A stretch of DNA of 64,000 nucleotides from Pseudoalteromonas luteoviolacea NCIMB 1944 (GCF_001625565.1 NZ_AUXS01000018.1:61597-125596), one strand, 5' to 3'; counted from the first letter of the stretch, positions 31,986-44,546 are shown. The notes: generated by a model not told the origin, from the sequence alone. Program-made: numbers and translations.

Positions 31986-34900
31986 GTTCATTACACGAAA
32001 ATAAACCATCGGTAATGGACATTTTTGTCAATCGACCTGTATTGGCAATTGTGCTCTCATTGCTGATCATATTGGCTGGTGTTAACGCCGCTAAGCAGAT
32101 CTCTGTACAGCAATACCCAAAAATTGAGAGTGCCTCCTTGGTGATCAATACCGTTTATACAGGTGCTGCTGCAGATGTTGTAAAAGGCTATGTCACAGAA
32201 CCTATCGAACGTGTGGCATCGACTGTACCAGGTGTCGATTATGTTGACTCTGTCACAACCTCAGGTATGAGTAAAGTGACGGCTTGGCTAGATCTTAACC
32301 ACAGTACAACCGACGCACTGGCTGAACTTACAACCCGGCTCAACCAAATTAAATTTGAACTACCAACCGGCGCAGAAGATCCCGCTATTCAAATTGTTCG
32401 CGCAGATAGCCCTTATGCCGTTTTTTACCTTGATGTAGAGTCACAAGGCCTGCCCAGAAATGAAGTAAGTGATTACTTAGTTCGCAATGTTGTGCCATCT
32501 ATGTCGGATATTCCTGGTGTGCAAAAAGTCACCCTAGAAGGTGGACGAAACCCGGCTATGCGTATTTGGTTAGACAGCGATAAATTGGCCATTTACGACC
32601 TAAGTGCCAGCGACGTTTTTGCAGCGCTGCAAGCAAACAATACCATTGCGACCATTGGATACACGGAAAATAACCGTCAACGTATCGATTTAATGGCAAA
32701 CACCAGCCTGAAGAGCGCAGCTGATTTTGAAAACCTTGTCGTGAAAGAAACTGCCAGTGCGCAGTTAAAGCTTAGGGATATCGCAGACATTGAAATCGGC
32801 GAAGCGCAAGGTATGGTCACAGCGCGACTTGATTATCACGACACTGTATTTCTCGCTGTTTGGGCGCTGCCCGGTGCCAACGAAATTAACATCGGTGATG
32901 CGCTTTATAAAAAACTCAACGAAATCAACCAGATCCTACCAAATGATATGAAAATATCGATTGGTTATGACGGTACGCTGTACATGCGTGATTCCATCAA
33001 AGAAATTTTCACCACACTTGCCGAAACTGTTCTTCTCGTAGGTATCGTTGTTGTAGCAATGATGGGCTCTTTTAGAACCGCCATGGTGCCTTTGATCACT
33101 ATTCCAATTTCTATTTTAGGTGCCGTCGCGGTGATCTACATGATGGGCTTTTCATTGAATCTACTAACGATTTTGGCCATTGTGCTGTCAGTCGGTCTAG
33201 TTGTAGATGATGCCATTGTGGTGGTTGAAAACGTTGCCCGTCACATGCGAGAAGGCAAACCGAGATTGCAGGCAGCACTGATCAGCTCAAGACAATTGCT
33301 TGTGCCTGTCATTGCAATGACACTGACCCTCGCCGCAGTATATGCTCCAATAGGGTTCCTAACTGGTTTAACTGGATTTTTATTCCGAGAGTTTGCTTTT
33401 ACCTTGGCGATTGCCGTACTGATTTCAGGACTGGTTGCGATTACACTCTCGCCAATCATGAGTGCGTATGTAAACCCTGAAGGCGGAAAAGAAGGCAAAC
33501 TTACACGAGCTGTAAATAGCTATTTTGACAGGCTGCAAGCATTTTATTTTCGTAGCCTAGATACCTTGTTTAAGTGGCGACCTCAGATATTTTTTGTTGC
33601 TATTGTGTTTTCATTATTGTCAGTGCCATTTTATTTATTGTCGCAAAAAGAGCTTGCCCCGATTGAGGATCAAAGCAGTGTTCAGGTCGTTATTGAGGCA
33701 CCACCAGAATCTTCTCAGGTCTATACAGCAGAAAAAATGAATGACACAGCACGGGTCATGAATGCGACTGAAGGCGGCCAATTTACTTGGCAAATAGTCA
33801 CAGCTGCCGCTGGTTTCGGTGGTGTAGAACTTGCGCCATTTGAAGAACGCGAGAACTCTGTTCACGACTTACTATTTGACCTATATGGGCGCCTTGGCAG
33901 TGTGACAGGCTTGAGTTTGTTCCCTATTTTGCCAGCATCTTTACCTACAGCAGGTCAGTTTGATGTCGAAGTTGTATTGCGCTCTGGTGACGATGCACAA
34001 ACGATGAAACAGTACGCCGACCAGATCATTGCCAAAGCCAATGCCAGTGGCCAGTTTATGTTTGTGAATACAGATCTGAAAATTGATTTACCGCAAGCTG
34101 AGTTGGAAATAGATCGTTTACTTGTGGCTGATTTAGGGTTAAATCTTGCGGATGTCAATAACCAACTCAGCGTATTGATGTCGAACAACTTCGCCAACTA
34201 CTTTAATAAAGATGGTAAAGCCTATCGCGTGATCCCAATTGTTGGCGATGATGAGCGCTATAACCCTGAAAATATACTCAATATGCAGGTCAGGACAGAT
34301 CAAGGCACATTGATCCCTGTATCAGCTTTTGCGACATTGAGAACTTTCACAAGCCCAAGAGTACTCGGGTCCTTTAACCAACAAGGTTCATTTAGAATTT
34401 TGGCGGGAGTATTGCCTCACATCACAAAGGAACAAGGGCTCAGCAGCATTGAAGAATTTGCCAAAGAGATATTGCCTGCTCATTATTCAATTGATTATGC
34501 GGGAGAATCTAGGCAACTTCGCAAAGAGGGTAACACCATGGTGGGTGTGTTATTGGTAGCCATGATTGTGGTTTACTTCTTACTTGCTATCCAATTTAAC
34601 AGCTTCAGAGATCCGCTTGTGGTGCTTTTAGGCTGCGCACCGCTTGCATTATCAGGTGCGCTTATGCTGCCATTTTTATCGCTCACCACCGTAAATATTT
34701 ACAGCCAAATTGGCCTTATCACCTTGATAGGGTTAATCGCAAAAAATGGTATTTTAATCGTTGAATTTGCCAATCATTTGCAGCTTGAAGGAAAGAACAA
34801 GTTTGACGCCGTAAAAGGTGCTGCTGCAACCCGCCTTCGTCCAATCTTGATGACTACTGGCGCTACTGTACTGGGTCATTTCCCTCTAGTACTGGTGACG

Positions 34901-35080
34901 GGAGCAGGTGCCGAAGCTAGAAACAGCATAGGTATTATTTTGGTTGCAGGCATGCTGATTGGTACTTTCTTTACATTGATTGTCCTGCCGTTACTTTACG
35001 AAAAGCTCGCGACAGATCACAGAGGCGAAGTAGAGTCTGAGCAAGCACTCAGTGAAACGCAATTTGCTACTCAAATTTAA
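31982..35080 (+). CDS. RND multidrug efflux pump, HAE1 family
   Basis: The 1032-aa protein shows the RND outline: TM1 (PVLAIVLSLLIILAGVNAA), the porter loops, and TM4 carrying VGLVVDDAIVVVENVARHM with the two conserved Asp residues for proton translocation. The second half has a matching TM10-12 block (LIGLIAKNGILIVEFANHLQ, RLRPILMTTGATVLGHFPLV). It uses proton motive force to export drugs, dyes or similar compounds from the periplasm and inner membrane. A 4-bp overlap couples its translation to the adaptor gene. The substrate is unknown. Confidence 0.93.
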   Translation: MSSLHENKPSVMDIFVNRPVLAIVLSLLIILAGVNAAKQISVQQYPKIESASLVINTVYTGAAADVVKGYVTEPIERVASTVPGVDYVDSVTTSGMSKVTAWLDLNHSTTDALAELTTRLNQIKFELPTGAEDPAIQIVRADSPYAVFYLDVESQGLPRNEVSDYLVRNVVPSMSDIPGVQKVTLEGGRNPAMRIWLDSDKLAIYDLSASDVFAALQANNTIATIGYTENNRQRIDLMANTSLKSAADFENLVVKETASAQLKLRDIADIEIGEAQGMVTARLDYHDTVFLAVWALPGANEINIGDALYKKLNEINQILPNDMKISIGYDGTLYMRDSIKEIFTTLAETVLLVGIVVVAMMGSFRTAMVPLITIPISILGAVAVIYMMGFSLNLLTILAIVLSVGLVVDDAIVVVENVARHMREGKPRLQAALISSRQLLVPVIAMTLTLAAVYAPIGFLTGLTGFLFREFAFTLAIAVLISGLVAITLSPIMSAYVNPEGGKEGKLTRAVNSYFDRLQAFYFRSLDTLFKWRPQIFFVAIVFSLLSVPFYLLSQKELAPIEDQSSVQVVIEAPPESSQVYTAEKMNDTARVMNATEGGQFTWQIVTAAAGFGGVELAPFEERENSVHDLLFDLYGRLGSVTGLSLFPILPASLPTAGQFDVEVVLRSGDDAQTMKQYADQIIAKANASGQFMFVNTDLKIDLPQAELEIDRLLVADLGLNLADVNNQLSVLMSNNFANYFNKDGKAYRVIPIVGDDERYNPENILNMQVRTDQGTLIPVSAFATLRTFTSPRVLGSFNQQGSFRILAGVLPHITKEQGLSSIEEFAKEILPAHYSIDYAGESRQLRKEGNTMVGVLLVAMIVVYFLLAIQFNSFRDPLVVLLGCAPLALSGALMLPFLSLTTVNIYSQIGLITLIGLIAKNGILIVEFANHLQLEGKNKFDAVKGAAATRLRPILMTTGATVLGHFPLVLVTGAGAEARNSIGIILVAGMLIGTFFTLIVLPLLYEKLATDHRGEVESEQALSETQFATQI

Positions 35081-35087
35081 CACCTCA

Positions 35088-35120
35088 GGGTTGTTCAGCC
35101 AGCACAAAGCTGAACAACCC
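35088..35120 (+). terminator. Terminator hairpin of the efflux operon
   Basis: GGGTTGTTCAGC and GCTGAACAACCC form a perfect 12-bp stem with a 9-nt loop 7 bp past the pump stop codon. It lacks a U-run, so it may work with Rho or as a stability element. Confidence 0.65.
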
Positions 35121-35232
35121 ACTTATCGCAAGCTCGAAACTTTTCAAACTCCCCAGTAACAATAAGTAACAATACTTTCTTCCCCTTTATGGAATACTCC
35201 ATGTTTTAAAACCAGTCGAAAAAGGATTTAGC

Positions 35233-35934
35233 ATGCTGTATTTACGCGCCATAGGTTTATTGATATTAGTAGTAACGCTTTTAGGCTGTGGCTCTGAGTC
35301 GAGTGTTACTCCCCTTCCTGAACCACCTGAAAAGCAGAAAACTCAACAGATCACTAAGGGCATTGATTTGTACCTCTTCAATCGCGAGGTCGACCAGAAA
35401 ATCGATACGCATATAATAAAGCGAGCTTCCCCTTATCAAGCAAACACGCCAATTGCACACCAAAACTTAATTTTCGGATTGGATACGGTAACTGAAACTG
35501 TTGTTATTGCATCCTCTTTTTCCAGCTCCATGTGGCCTGCGATTATCAGTAAAGCCTATGCCCGTTCCCCTGAGATAAAAACCACCAAGGAAAGTATAAA
35601 GTCTATCAAAATAACCTCTGCATATGACTTCAACGAAGACTTTTTGGCCGGCAGTAATTTAAATCAGCTCTTCTCTGTGACTTTCGCAACTTTTCCGAAT
35701 AAATACTTTTCCTATAAAGAGGAAAAGCGTATTTACACCACATTAAATACCTATATTGAAACAGCAAATAACGCGCCTTTAACACCCCTTGGTCTTCGAA
35801 CTGACCTCATATTAAATACGCCACCAAAGGCGCAGTTTCCTATGACATTTTATATTGAGATCGAATTGGATGATGGGCAAATGTTTACAATTGAAAGTCC
35901 CGAGATTCAGTTTATTTCCAATGAAAGTCACTGA
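35233..35934 (+). CDS. Hypothetical lipoprotein (233 aa)
   Basis: A lipoprotein signal ends in VVTLLGCGSESS, with Cys19 the likely lipidated residue. The mature part starts with a Pro/Glu-rich linker and continues as soluble mixed sequence without a recognised domain. No Asp follows the Cys, so outer-membrane sorting is expected. AGGATTTAGC precedes the ATG. It is monocistronic, 152 bp after the efflux operon, and probably independent of it. Confidence 0.7.
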   Translation: MLYLRAIGLLILVVTLLGCGSESSVTPLPEPPEKQKTQQITKGIDLYLFNREVDQKIDTHIIKRASPYQANTPIAHQNLIFGLDTVTETVVIASSFSSSMWPAIISKAYARSPEIKTTKESIKSIKITSAYDFNEDFLAGSNLNQLFSVTFATFPNKYFSYKEEKRIYTTLNTYIETANNAPLTPLGLRTDLILNTPPKAQFPMTFYIEIELDDGQMFTIESPEIQFISNESH

Positions 35935-36008
35935 ATATACAAACGCCTTTCGCGCTTGTTCATTTCTGCATTGCGGTTGCTTTAAGCGTTTTGAATAGCT
36001 GGACAAAA

Positions 36009-36034
36009 AAAGGGGCCTAAGCCCCTTTGACTAC
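36009..36034 (-). terminator. Terminator of the zinc TonB-receptor gene
   Basis: AAAGGGGC and GCCCCTTT form a perfect 8-bp stem with a 4-nt loop. On the minus strand it is followed by seven T residues, so it terminates the TonB-receptor gene, with the lipoprotein gene ending on the other side. Confidence 0.8.
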
Positions 36035-36046
36035 AGTGACAAAAAG

Positions 36047-38494
<2,448 letters not shown>

Positions 38495-38513
38495 AATTGT
38501 CCCATCTAAATTT

Positions 38514-38528
38514 TGTTATAATATAACA
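38514..38528. promoter_or_regulatory. Zur box upstream of the zinc TonB-receptor gene
   Basis: TGTTATA-A-TATAACA is a perfect 7-bp inverted repeat matching the core of the enterobacterial Zur consensus exactly. It lies 20 bp from the TonB-receptor start codon (38494), where bound Zur would block transcription when zinc is sufficient. Confidence 0.8.
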
Positions 38529-38711
38529 TATCACAAACAGGTAATTTGCAAGCTTTTTCCATGTGTTTTTTCAATCATGTCTTAAAAAAATCTTTTAGCT
38601 CGCTATTGCAATAAAATCATCAACCTTGAAAGAAAAACCATTTTATCAATTAAAAATCAAAAACTTAAAAATTTATTAGTAAATAAACAAGAATAATAAT
38701 TGCATTTATTT

Positions 38712-38726
38712 TGTTACAATATAACA
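38712..38726. promoter_or_regulatory. Zur box upstream of the M3 peptidase gene
   Basis: TGTTACA-A-TATAACA differs from the Zur consensus core at one base and is followed by TATCAA, like the box at 38514. It lies about 160 bp before the peptidase start at 38885. Together the two boxes frame the divergent promoter region 38495-38884, which otherwise shows no feature. Confidence 0.7.
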
Positions 38727-38884
38727 TATCAAACAAATTCAATCTTGCGGGTAGCTTGTATAAAAGTACGCGCAAAGCACCTTGATAGAAGCCAATCCCA
38801 ACCTGTTTTTATCAAAATGCTTTACCAATTAAACCGTAATTTTTGCATTAAATATCCAAAGTCTTACTATCTCGGAAACACACC

Positions 38885-41041
38885 ATGATAAGAAAATCAA
38901 TCGCTGCTGCAATCAGCTCAGTGCTGTTGCTCGGGGCTTGCAATAGCCAAAATGTCGCACCACAATCAGCAATATCAAAGCTACAAACAACAGCGCAGGT
39001 CGACTTGACAAACCCACTGCTCAGCCCCAGTTCATTGCAATATCAAGCACCTGACTTCTCAGCCATCAAGGACAAACATATTGCTCCAGCATTTGAACTT
39101 GGCTTTGCACAACAGCTCGCGGAAGTTGACGAAATAACAGCCAAAAAAACGGTCACATTTGAAAATACAATTGTCGCTCTAGAAAAAAGTGGCGCGCAGC
39201 TAACCCGTGTTAGTGCCTACTTTTCAAATATCAGTGCGACCGATTCAACGCCTACACGTAGAACTCTACAGCAAAAATTTGCCCCTCTGATGGCGCAGCA
39301 CTACGACAACATTTACCTAAATGAGAAACTTTTCAGTCGAGTACAAGACATCTATCAGCAACGTGATACGCTCAAACTTGATGCGGAATCGCTCAGGCTC
39401 ACTGAGGTATATTACAAACGATTTGTCCGCGCAGGTGCCAAGCTTAATGCAGATCAAAAGTCACAGATCAGAATACTCAACAAAGAGCACTCTCAACTAA
39501 CCACCCAATTTAGTCAAAACCTGCTAAAAGAAACTCAAAATATTGCTGTTTTGGTTGAAGATAAAGCACAACTTAAGGGCCTAAATGACAAACAAATAGA
39601 CGCGATGTCGGCAGCAGCTGAAAACGCAGGACACACAGGTAAGTACCTAATCAGTATTACCAATACCACACGCCAGCCCATTCTTGCACAGCTTGAAAAT
39701 CGCGCTTTACGAGAGCGAATTTGGCTAGCCTCTGCAAATAGAGCTCGCTCTGGTGAGACCAGTAATACAGAGATTGTAAGTCGTCTCGCACAAAACCGCG
39801 CTGAGCGCGCAAATATCCTTGGCTTTGATAGCTGGGCTGAATATGGCCTGTCGGCACAAATGGCAAAAACACCTGAAGCTGTATTCAAAATGTTCTCAGG
39901 TATGACTGAACAACTGATGGAAAATGCAGCGCAAGAAACACAAGCTATTGAGGAAAAAGTAGTCCAAAGAGGCGGCGACTTTACCGTGCAGCCGTGGGAC
40001 TGGGCTTTTTACGCGGAGTTAGTCCGCCAAGACAAATATGCGCTGGATGAAAGCACTGTCAGGCCATACTTTGAATTTAACCGCGTGCTCGAAGACGGTG
40101 TGTTTTTCACCATGAAAGCGCTATATGGTATTGAGTTTAAACCTCGCCCAGACTTACCTGTATATCATCCTGATGTCACAGCGTATGAAGTGTTCGACCA
40201 TGACGGAACTAGCTTGGCTATCTTTTATGCCGATTACTTTGCACGCCAAGGCAAGCGCGGTGGCGCTTGGATGAATTCATTTGTCGACCAGTCTCACTTG
40301 CTTGGTCAAACACCAGTTGTGGTCAATGTTATGAACATTGCTAAAGCACCGAATGGCCAGCCTACGCTACTGAGTTATGGCGAGGTGACCACCATTTTCC
40401 ATGAATTAGGCCACGGTATTCATGGTATGTTGTCTGACGTCAATTACCCTTCGCTGGCAGGCACTGCCGTATCTAGAGATTTCGTGGAGTTTCCATCTAC
40501 TTTTGAGGAGGATTGGGCAATTCATCCAAAAGTTATCGCCAACTATGCAAAACACTACCAAACAAATGCCGCGATACCACAAGAGTTATTAGACAAGTTA
40601 GTGAACTCAAGAAGCTTTAACCAAGGATTTGACACTTTGGAGTACGTCGCTGCAGCGGTCGTTGATATGGAATGGCACGCCCTGAAGCCGGAGGATAAAA
40701 TCACAGATTTAGAAGCATTTGAACAGAAAGTGCTTAAGAAACATGGCCTATACTTACCTCATATTCAGCCTCGTTATAAATCTGCGTACTTTTCCCACTC
40801 AATGGGCGGCGGCTATTCTGCGGGATATTATGCATATATGTGGAGCGAGATTTTAGCGGCAGACGCATTTGCATATGTTCAATCTCAGGGCGGGCTGGAC
40901 AGAGAAATAGGCAAACGCTATCGTCAAAATATTCTTGAGGTTGGTAATTCAAGACCACTCATGGAGTCTTACAAAGCATTTAGAGGTCAAGAGCCGACGA
41001 CAGACGCCTTGCTTAAACGTCGAGGTTTAAGCGCTAACTAG
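38885..41041 (+). CDS. M3-family zinc oligopeptidase (dipeptidyl carboxypeptidase Dcp-like lipoprotein)
   Basis: The lipobox SVLLLGACNSQ gives a lipidated Cys20. The catalytic domain has the M3 motif TTIFHELGHGIHGMLS near residue 505 (HExxH plus downstream Glu in FEEDWAIHPK), and YKSAYFSHSMGGGYSAGYY-type substrate-binding residues further on. At 718 aa it matches Dcp/OpdA. Dcp removes C-terminal dipeptides; a membrane-anchored form would work in the periplasm. A Zur-like box upstream and the divergent zinc receptor suggest induction when zinc is scarce, perhaps to recycle zinc-binding peptides; that is inference. Confidence 0.92.
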   Translation: MIRKSIAAAISSVLLLGACNSQNVAPQSAISKLQTTAQVDLTNPLLSPSSLQYQAPDFSAIKDKHIAPAFELGFAQQLAEVDEITAKKTVTFENTIVALEKSGAQLTRVSAYFSNISATDSTPTRRTLQQKFAPLMAQHYDNIYLNEKLFSRVQDIYQQRDTLKLDAESLRLTEVYYKRFVRAGAKLNADQKSQIRILNKEHSQLTTQFSQNLLKETQNIAVLVEDKAQLKGLNDKQIDAMSAAAENAGHTGKYLISITNTTRQPILAQLENRALRERIWLASANRARSGETSNTEIVSRLAQNRAERANILGFDSWAEYGLSAQMAKTPEAVFKMFSGMTEQLMENAAQETQAIEEKVVQRGGDFTVQPWDWAFYAELVRQDKYALDESTVRPYFEFNRVLEDGVFFTMKALYGIEFKPRPDLPVYHPDVTAYEVFDHDGTSLAIFYADYFARQGKRGGAWMNSFVDQSHLLGQTPVVVNVMNIAKAPNGQPTLLSYGEVTTIFHELGHGIHGMLSDVNYPSLAGTAVSRDFVEFPSTFEEDWAIHPKVIANYAKHYQTNAAIPQELLDKLVNSRSFNQGFDTLEYVAAAVVDMEWHALKPEDKITDLEAFEQKVLKKHGLYLPHIQPRYKSAYFSHSMGGGYSAGYYAYMWSEILAADAFAYVQSQGGLDREIGKRYRQNILEVGNSRPLMESYKAFRGQEPTTDALLKRRGLSAN

Positions 41042-41070
41042 CCTAGGTGCTTGATATAGCATAAAACTGA

Positions 41071-41094
41071 GTGGCCTATTTTAGGGCCACTTTT
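41071..41094 (+). terminator. Rho-independent terminator of the M3 peptidase gene
   Basis: GTGGCC and GGCCAC form a stem with an 8-nt AT-rich loop followed by TTTT, 30 bp after the stop codon. It also abuts the end of the convergent solute-binding-like gene. Confidence 0.7.
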
Positions 41095-41100
41095 CCCTGA

Positions 41101-41931
41101 CTAGTCTTTACAGTCATTACCACTACATAGTAAAGATTGCGCTAATACCGCTTTATACGTCCCATCACTTTTCATTTTTTGCAGCGTGGCGTCGAACTGC
41201 TGTTTAAGCTTTTCACCACGCCATGTTTTAGGAAACGCGAAATAACTGGGGATCACAAACTCATACTCACTGTGCAATTGAACCAATTGCTGAATGTTTA
41301 GTCGGCGAAGTATGTCAAATCCTCCGAGCTGGTTACTAATTACAACGTCTACTCTGTCAGCCAGCAAGAGTTTAAAGCTCTGAGTGCCAGAAGTGGTTTC
41401 CACCACTTTGTTGATCACGCCTTGCGCTATAGCCGAGTCTATTTCTTTACCGTAGCTTACATTTCTAACCAGCCCTACTCTTAGCTGCCTCAATTCATTG
41501 ATATCGCCAGTCAGATTTAGATCACTATCACGATTACTGAATATTGATACCGATTGGTTTATCAATACCTGTTGTGAAAACAGCATGGTTTTCTGACGTT
41601 CCTCGGAAAAATAAATAGTAAAAATGCCATCGGCACGTGCAGCCTGAACTTCTCTGAGCGCTCGTCCCCAAGGTAAAAATTCAATCACAAAGGGCTTGTC
41701 CATTCGGTTAAATACTTCGTTAACCATATTAACTCCAATGCCTTTAGCATTGTTCTCTTCTAAATACTGGTATGGCGGGTACTCAAGTGTGACAAAACGC
41801 AAAGTCCGCGTATTCCCCTCCCTACTATGAACTAGCAAGATCACAGACATGACGACCATGACAATAAGTCGAATATGCCCATATTTACGTTTATTGGAAA
41901 GATGACCTGCCATATACCACCAACCAACCAT
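41101..41931 (-). CDS. Periplasmic solute-binding protein-like (SBP family 3)
   Basis: After an N-terminal hydrophobic segment (HIRLIVMVVMSVILLVHS) the protein reads as an amino-acid-binding SBP_bac_3 fold: LRFVTLEYPPYQYLEENNAK, GIGVNMVNEVFNRMDKPFVI, FLPWGRALREVQAARADGIF, then FSEERQKTMLFSQQV. It has no ABC permease partner nearby. The gene overlaps the TonB receptor by a few bases (frame opens with TTG at 41940; I use the ATG at 41931, and 41913 is also possible). A sensory or receptor-assisting role is more likely than classical transport. The C-terminal LLCSGNDCKD may form a disulfide. Confidence 0.75.
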   Translation of the reverse strand: MVGWWYMAGHLSNKRKYGHIRLIVMVVMSVILLVHSREGNTRTLRFVTLEYPPYQYLEENNAKGIGVNMVNEVFNRMDKPFVIEFLPWGRALREVQAARADGIFTIYFSEERQKTMLFSQQVLINQSVSIFSNRDSDLNLTGDINELRQLRVGLVRNVSYGKEIDSAIAQGVINKVVETTSGTQSFKLLLADRVDVVISNQLGGFDILRRLNIQQLVQLHSEYEFVIPSYFAFPKTWRGEKLKQQFDATLQKMKSDGTYKAVLAQSLLCSGNDCKD

Positions 41932-41936
41932 ACAAT

Positions 41937-44546
41937 TCAAAAGCGCACCTTAAACTTTAAATACGCTCTGCGTCCTCTCGGATCACCTGTTCTGGGGTCA
42001 TAACTACCTGCAATATTTACAAAAGGCGGGGCTTTATCCGTTATATTTACTACACCAGCGGTGATCGCCCCACTAACTGCCAAAATAGAAGACTCATTGA
42101 GTTCCATTTCATACTGTAAATCTATCGTATTAAAAGAGTTTATTTTCTCTAGACTTACGTCATTTTCGTAACTGGCCACATGGCGAAAAAACACATTTGC
42201 ATTATGGCCGTTCATGGTCCAATTGATGCCCATGCTACCTTTGAGTCTTGGAGCCGGATTTCCGACTGTGTTGCGATTCAACTTACCCAGACCATCCGTA
42301 ACAGTGCCGCTTTCATCCATTAAGTCATACTCCAACAAATAAGACGCTGAAAGCTGTGGGGTTACCCGTCCAAAGTGCATATCAAAATGATACATGGCTG
42401 TCAGATCCACACCTGACGTATCAATCGCTTCAGCATTGATAAACCGCGTATTCACAATTGAAATTGTGCCTGCGGAGGTGCGCACTACCCGATTAGGGTC
42501 ATCTGGAAACGCATTGACAACCGCTTGATGGCTTTCTCGAGTTAACACTTCTTCAAACGAAAAACGCCAGTAATCTACATCTATATCTAATGTATCGAAT
42601 GCATATGAAATGCCAAAATTAAACGCTTCTGAAGTTTCTGGCACCAAGTTCGTATCACCTACAGTTCGATTACCGCCAAACGTCGTCGAACCATCTCTGG
42701 GATCGGTAATATTGGCAAAATTGGTTTGAATGCCTTTTAATTGATGAACTGAGGGCGCTCTAAAGGATGTGCTGTATGAACATCTCAACGACAAATCTGG
42801 AGATAAATGCCAAAGCACAGACAGTTTCGGATCTGTGGTGTCACCTCCTAAATCTCCATAATCTTCATATCGAATGGCCACTCCAAGCTCAAACTGAGCC
42901 AAAAGCGGGAGTCGCAATTCAGAAAACAGCGCTTTAACATTGCGCTCTCCAGATACGTTTTGATTGCCGATTAAAAACGCAAATCTGTCTTGTTGCGTCA
43001 AAGAGTCATAGACTGAGGTCATTGATTCTTTTCTATATTGAATACCAATCGCCAATGCGCTGTAGTCATCACCGATTGCAAACAGTTCATCAAACGCAAA
43101 GACGCCTTCAAAAACACGTAACGTCGATTTCACGTTACCAATATAGTCGCCAATGATGTAACTGCGTAATTGTTCATTCACGCTATCTTGAGGGGAAAAA
43201 GGATTAAAATATAGACAAGAACCGGTGCCTGCAATTGAAGCACCTCGGCTGTCACAATTCACCCCACCAAACCCCAATAAAGCAGATTGAAAGTTGTCAG
43301 CTATGACATCTCTGGGATTTAAAAATGCATCATTTTGCGCACTCACATAGGAAACTTGCCAGTATTTGTTCGACCCTATAGATCCGTCTACACCAAATGC
43401 GACCCGTGAAGTACGGTGCTCATAAAAATTCCGTTCGGTTGGTTTGCCAACGCCAAATGGTCGCCCTCTAAAAAATATATCTTCGTTGTAGGGGTTATTT
43501 GGATGTGACGAAAGCACAGACGGCGCATTTAGCACCGGAAAACTAGGTGAAACTTCTCGAGAAATATCATTATCTGCAAAACCCGCTTCAAACCATGGCT
43601 CAACACCATCGTTTAACTCCCATTTTGCATGCATGTACAGCTGTAACCTGTCTTCATTCGGCACTGCTGTGATTTGCGGTGCAAAATCAAACAAACAAAA
43701 TGTATTGCCATTACTTCCTTCGGACTCAACACCTCCATTTTGCTCACAATTCGGGTCAGCAACTGTGAGACCCGTTGGATTTAGTCCATTGGCAAGAGAA
43801 GGGAGTACAAAACTACCAGGATTGCCAAAACTGCTAAATGCCGGTTGGACCCAATCAACTTCTCCAAGCACTAAGCTGGTCCTTTCTAAATAGCTTGCTG
43901 CGACCAGCAGATGCCCAGTGTTGCCAATCTCGACACCATAAGCAAAGTCTATTTTAGTTTCATCTTGACTGCCTTCACTTAAGCGTTGTCGATACTCATA
44001 TTGAAGCTCACTGCCTATTAAATCATCTCTACTAATAAAGTTTACAACCCCCGCAACCGCATCTGAGCCGTAAATAGCCGATGCGCCATCTTTTAATATT
44101 TCAACTCTCTTTATTGCCAAAGTGGGGATCAGAGATGCGGTGTCGACAAAGCTGGCTCCTTGATCCGTAACCACAGCAGATGTCACTTGACGCCGGCCAT
44201 TCAACAACACCAAAGTAGAAGATACGCCCAGCCCTCTGAGGTTTACATTTGAGGTGCCGACCGTAAAGTTTTGTGTCAAATTATCAGAGTTGTTCTGCGC
44301 CCCCGCGTTAAATGACAGGGTTTCAATCAAGTCTCTCACATCATTAGCACCAATATAGGAGAGTGCTTTTGCATCAATGCTGGATATTGGTGATGGGCTA
44401 TCGGCTTGTATTGAGCGCTTTATTCTAGTGCCGGTCACGGAGATTTTTTCAACCTCTTGTGCTCCTTGGCACACCGCAGGTAACCAATAAAAAGGCGCAC
44501 TGATTAGTATAAGACCAACGAATCTTGCAGACCTTGTTTGAAACAT
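41937..44546 (-). CDS. TonB-dependent receptor, large plug/barrel type
   Basis: Signal peptide MFQTRSARFVGLILISAPFY is followed by the TonB-box region VEKISVTGTRIKRS and a plug (DVRDLIETLSFNAGAQNN, NVNLRGLGVSSTLVLLNGRR, EILKDGASAIYGSDAVAGVV). It ends in a barrel closing with RRAYLKFKVRF. The layout and length fit the TonB receptors often used by Alteromonadales for peptides, oligosaccharides or vitamins. The ATG at 44546 has GGGGAGAGG directly upstream; the frame opens earlier only at a TTG. It is translationally coupled to the solute-binding-like gene, which suggests they recognise the same ligand. Confidence 0.9.
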   Translation of the reverse strand: MFQTRSARFVGLILISAPFYWLPAVCQGAQEVEKISVTGTRIKRSIQADSPSPISSIDAKALSYIGANDVRDLIETLSFNAGAQNNSDNLTQNFTVGTSNVNLRGLGVSSTLVLLNGRRQVTSAVVTDQGASFVDTASLIPTLAIKRVEILKDGASAIYGSDAVAGVVNFISRDDLIGSELQYEYRQRLSEGSQDETKIDFAYGVEIGNTGHLLVAASYLERTSLVLGEVDWVQPAFSSFGNPGSFVLPSLANGLNPTGLTVADPNCEQNGGVESEGSNGNTFCLFDFAPQITAVPNEDRLQLYMHAKWELNDGVEPWFEAGFADNDISREVSPSFPVLNAPSVLSSHPNNPYNEDIFFRGRPFGVGKPTERNFYEHRTSRVAFGVDGSIGSNKYWQVSYVSAQNDAFLNPRDVIADNFQSALLGFGGVNCDSRGASIAGTGSCLYFNPFSPQDSVNEQLRSYIIGDYIGNVKSTLRVFEGVFAFDELFAIGDDYSALAIGIQYRKESMTSVYDSLTQQDRFAFLIGNQNVSGERNVKALFSELRLPLLAQFELGVAIRYEDYGDLGGDTTDPKLSVLWHLSPDLSLRCSYSTSFRAPSVHQLKGIQTNFANITDPRDGSTTFGGNRTVGDTNLVPETSEAFNFGISYAFDTLDIDVDYWRFSFEEVLTRESHQAVVNAFPDDPNRVVRTSAGTISIVNTRFINAEAIDTSGVDLTAMYHFDMHFGRVTPQLSASYLLEYDLMDESGTVTDGLGKLNRNTVGNPAPRLKGSMGINWTMNGHNANVFFRHVASYENDVSLEKINSFNTIDLQYEMELNESSILAVSGAITAGVVNITDKAPPFVNIAGSYDPRTGDPRGRRAYLKFKVRF

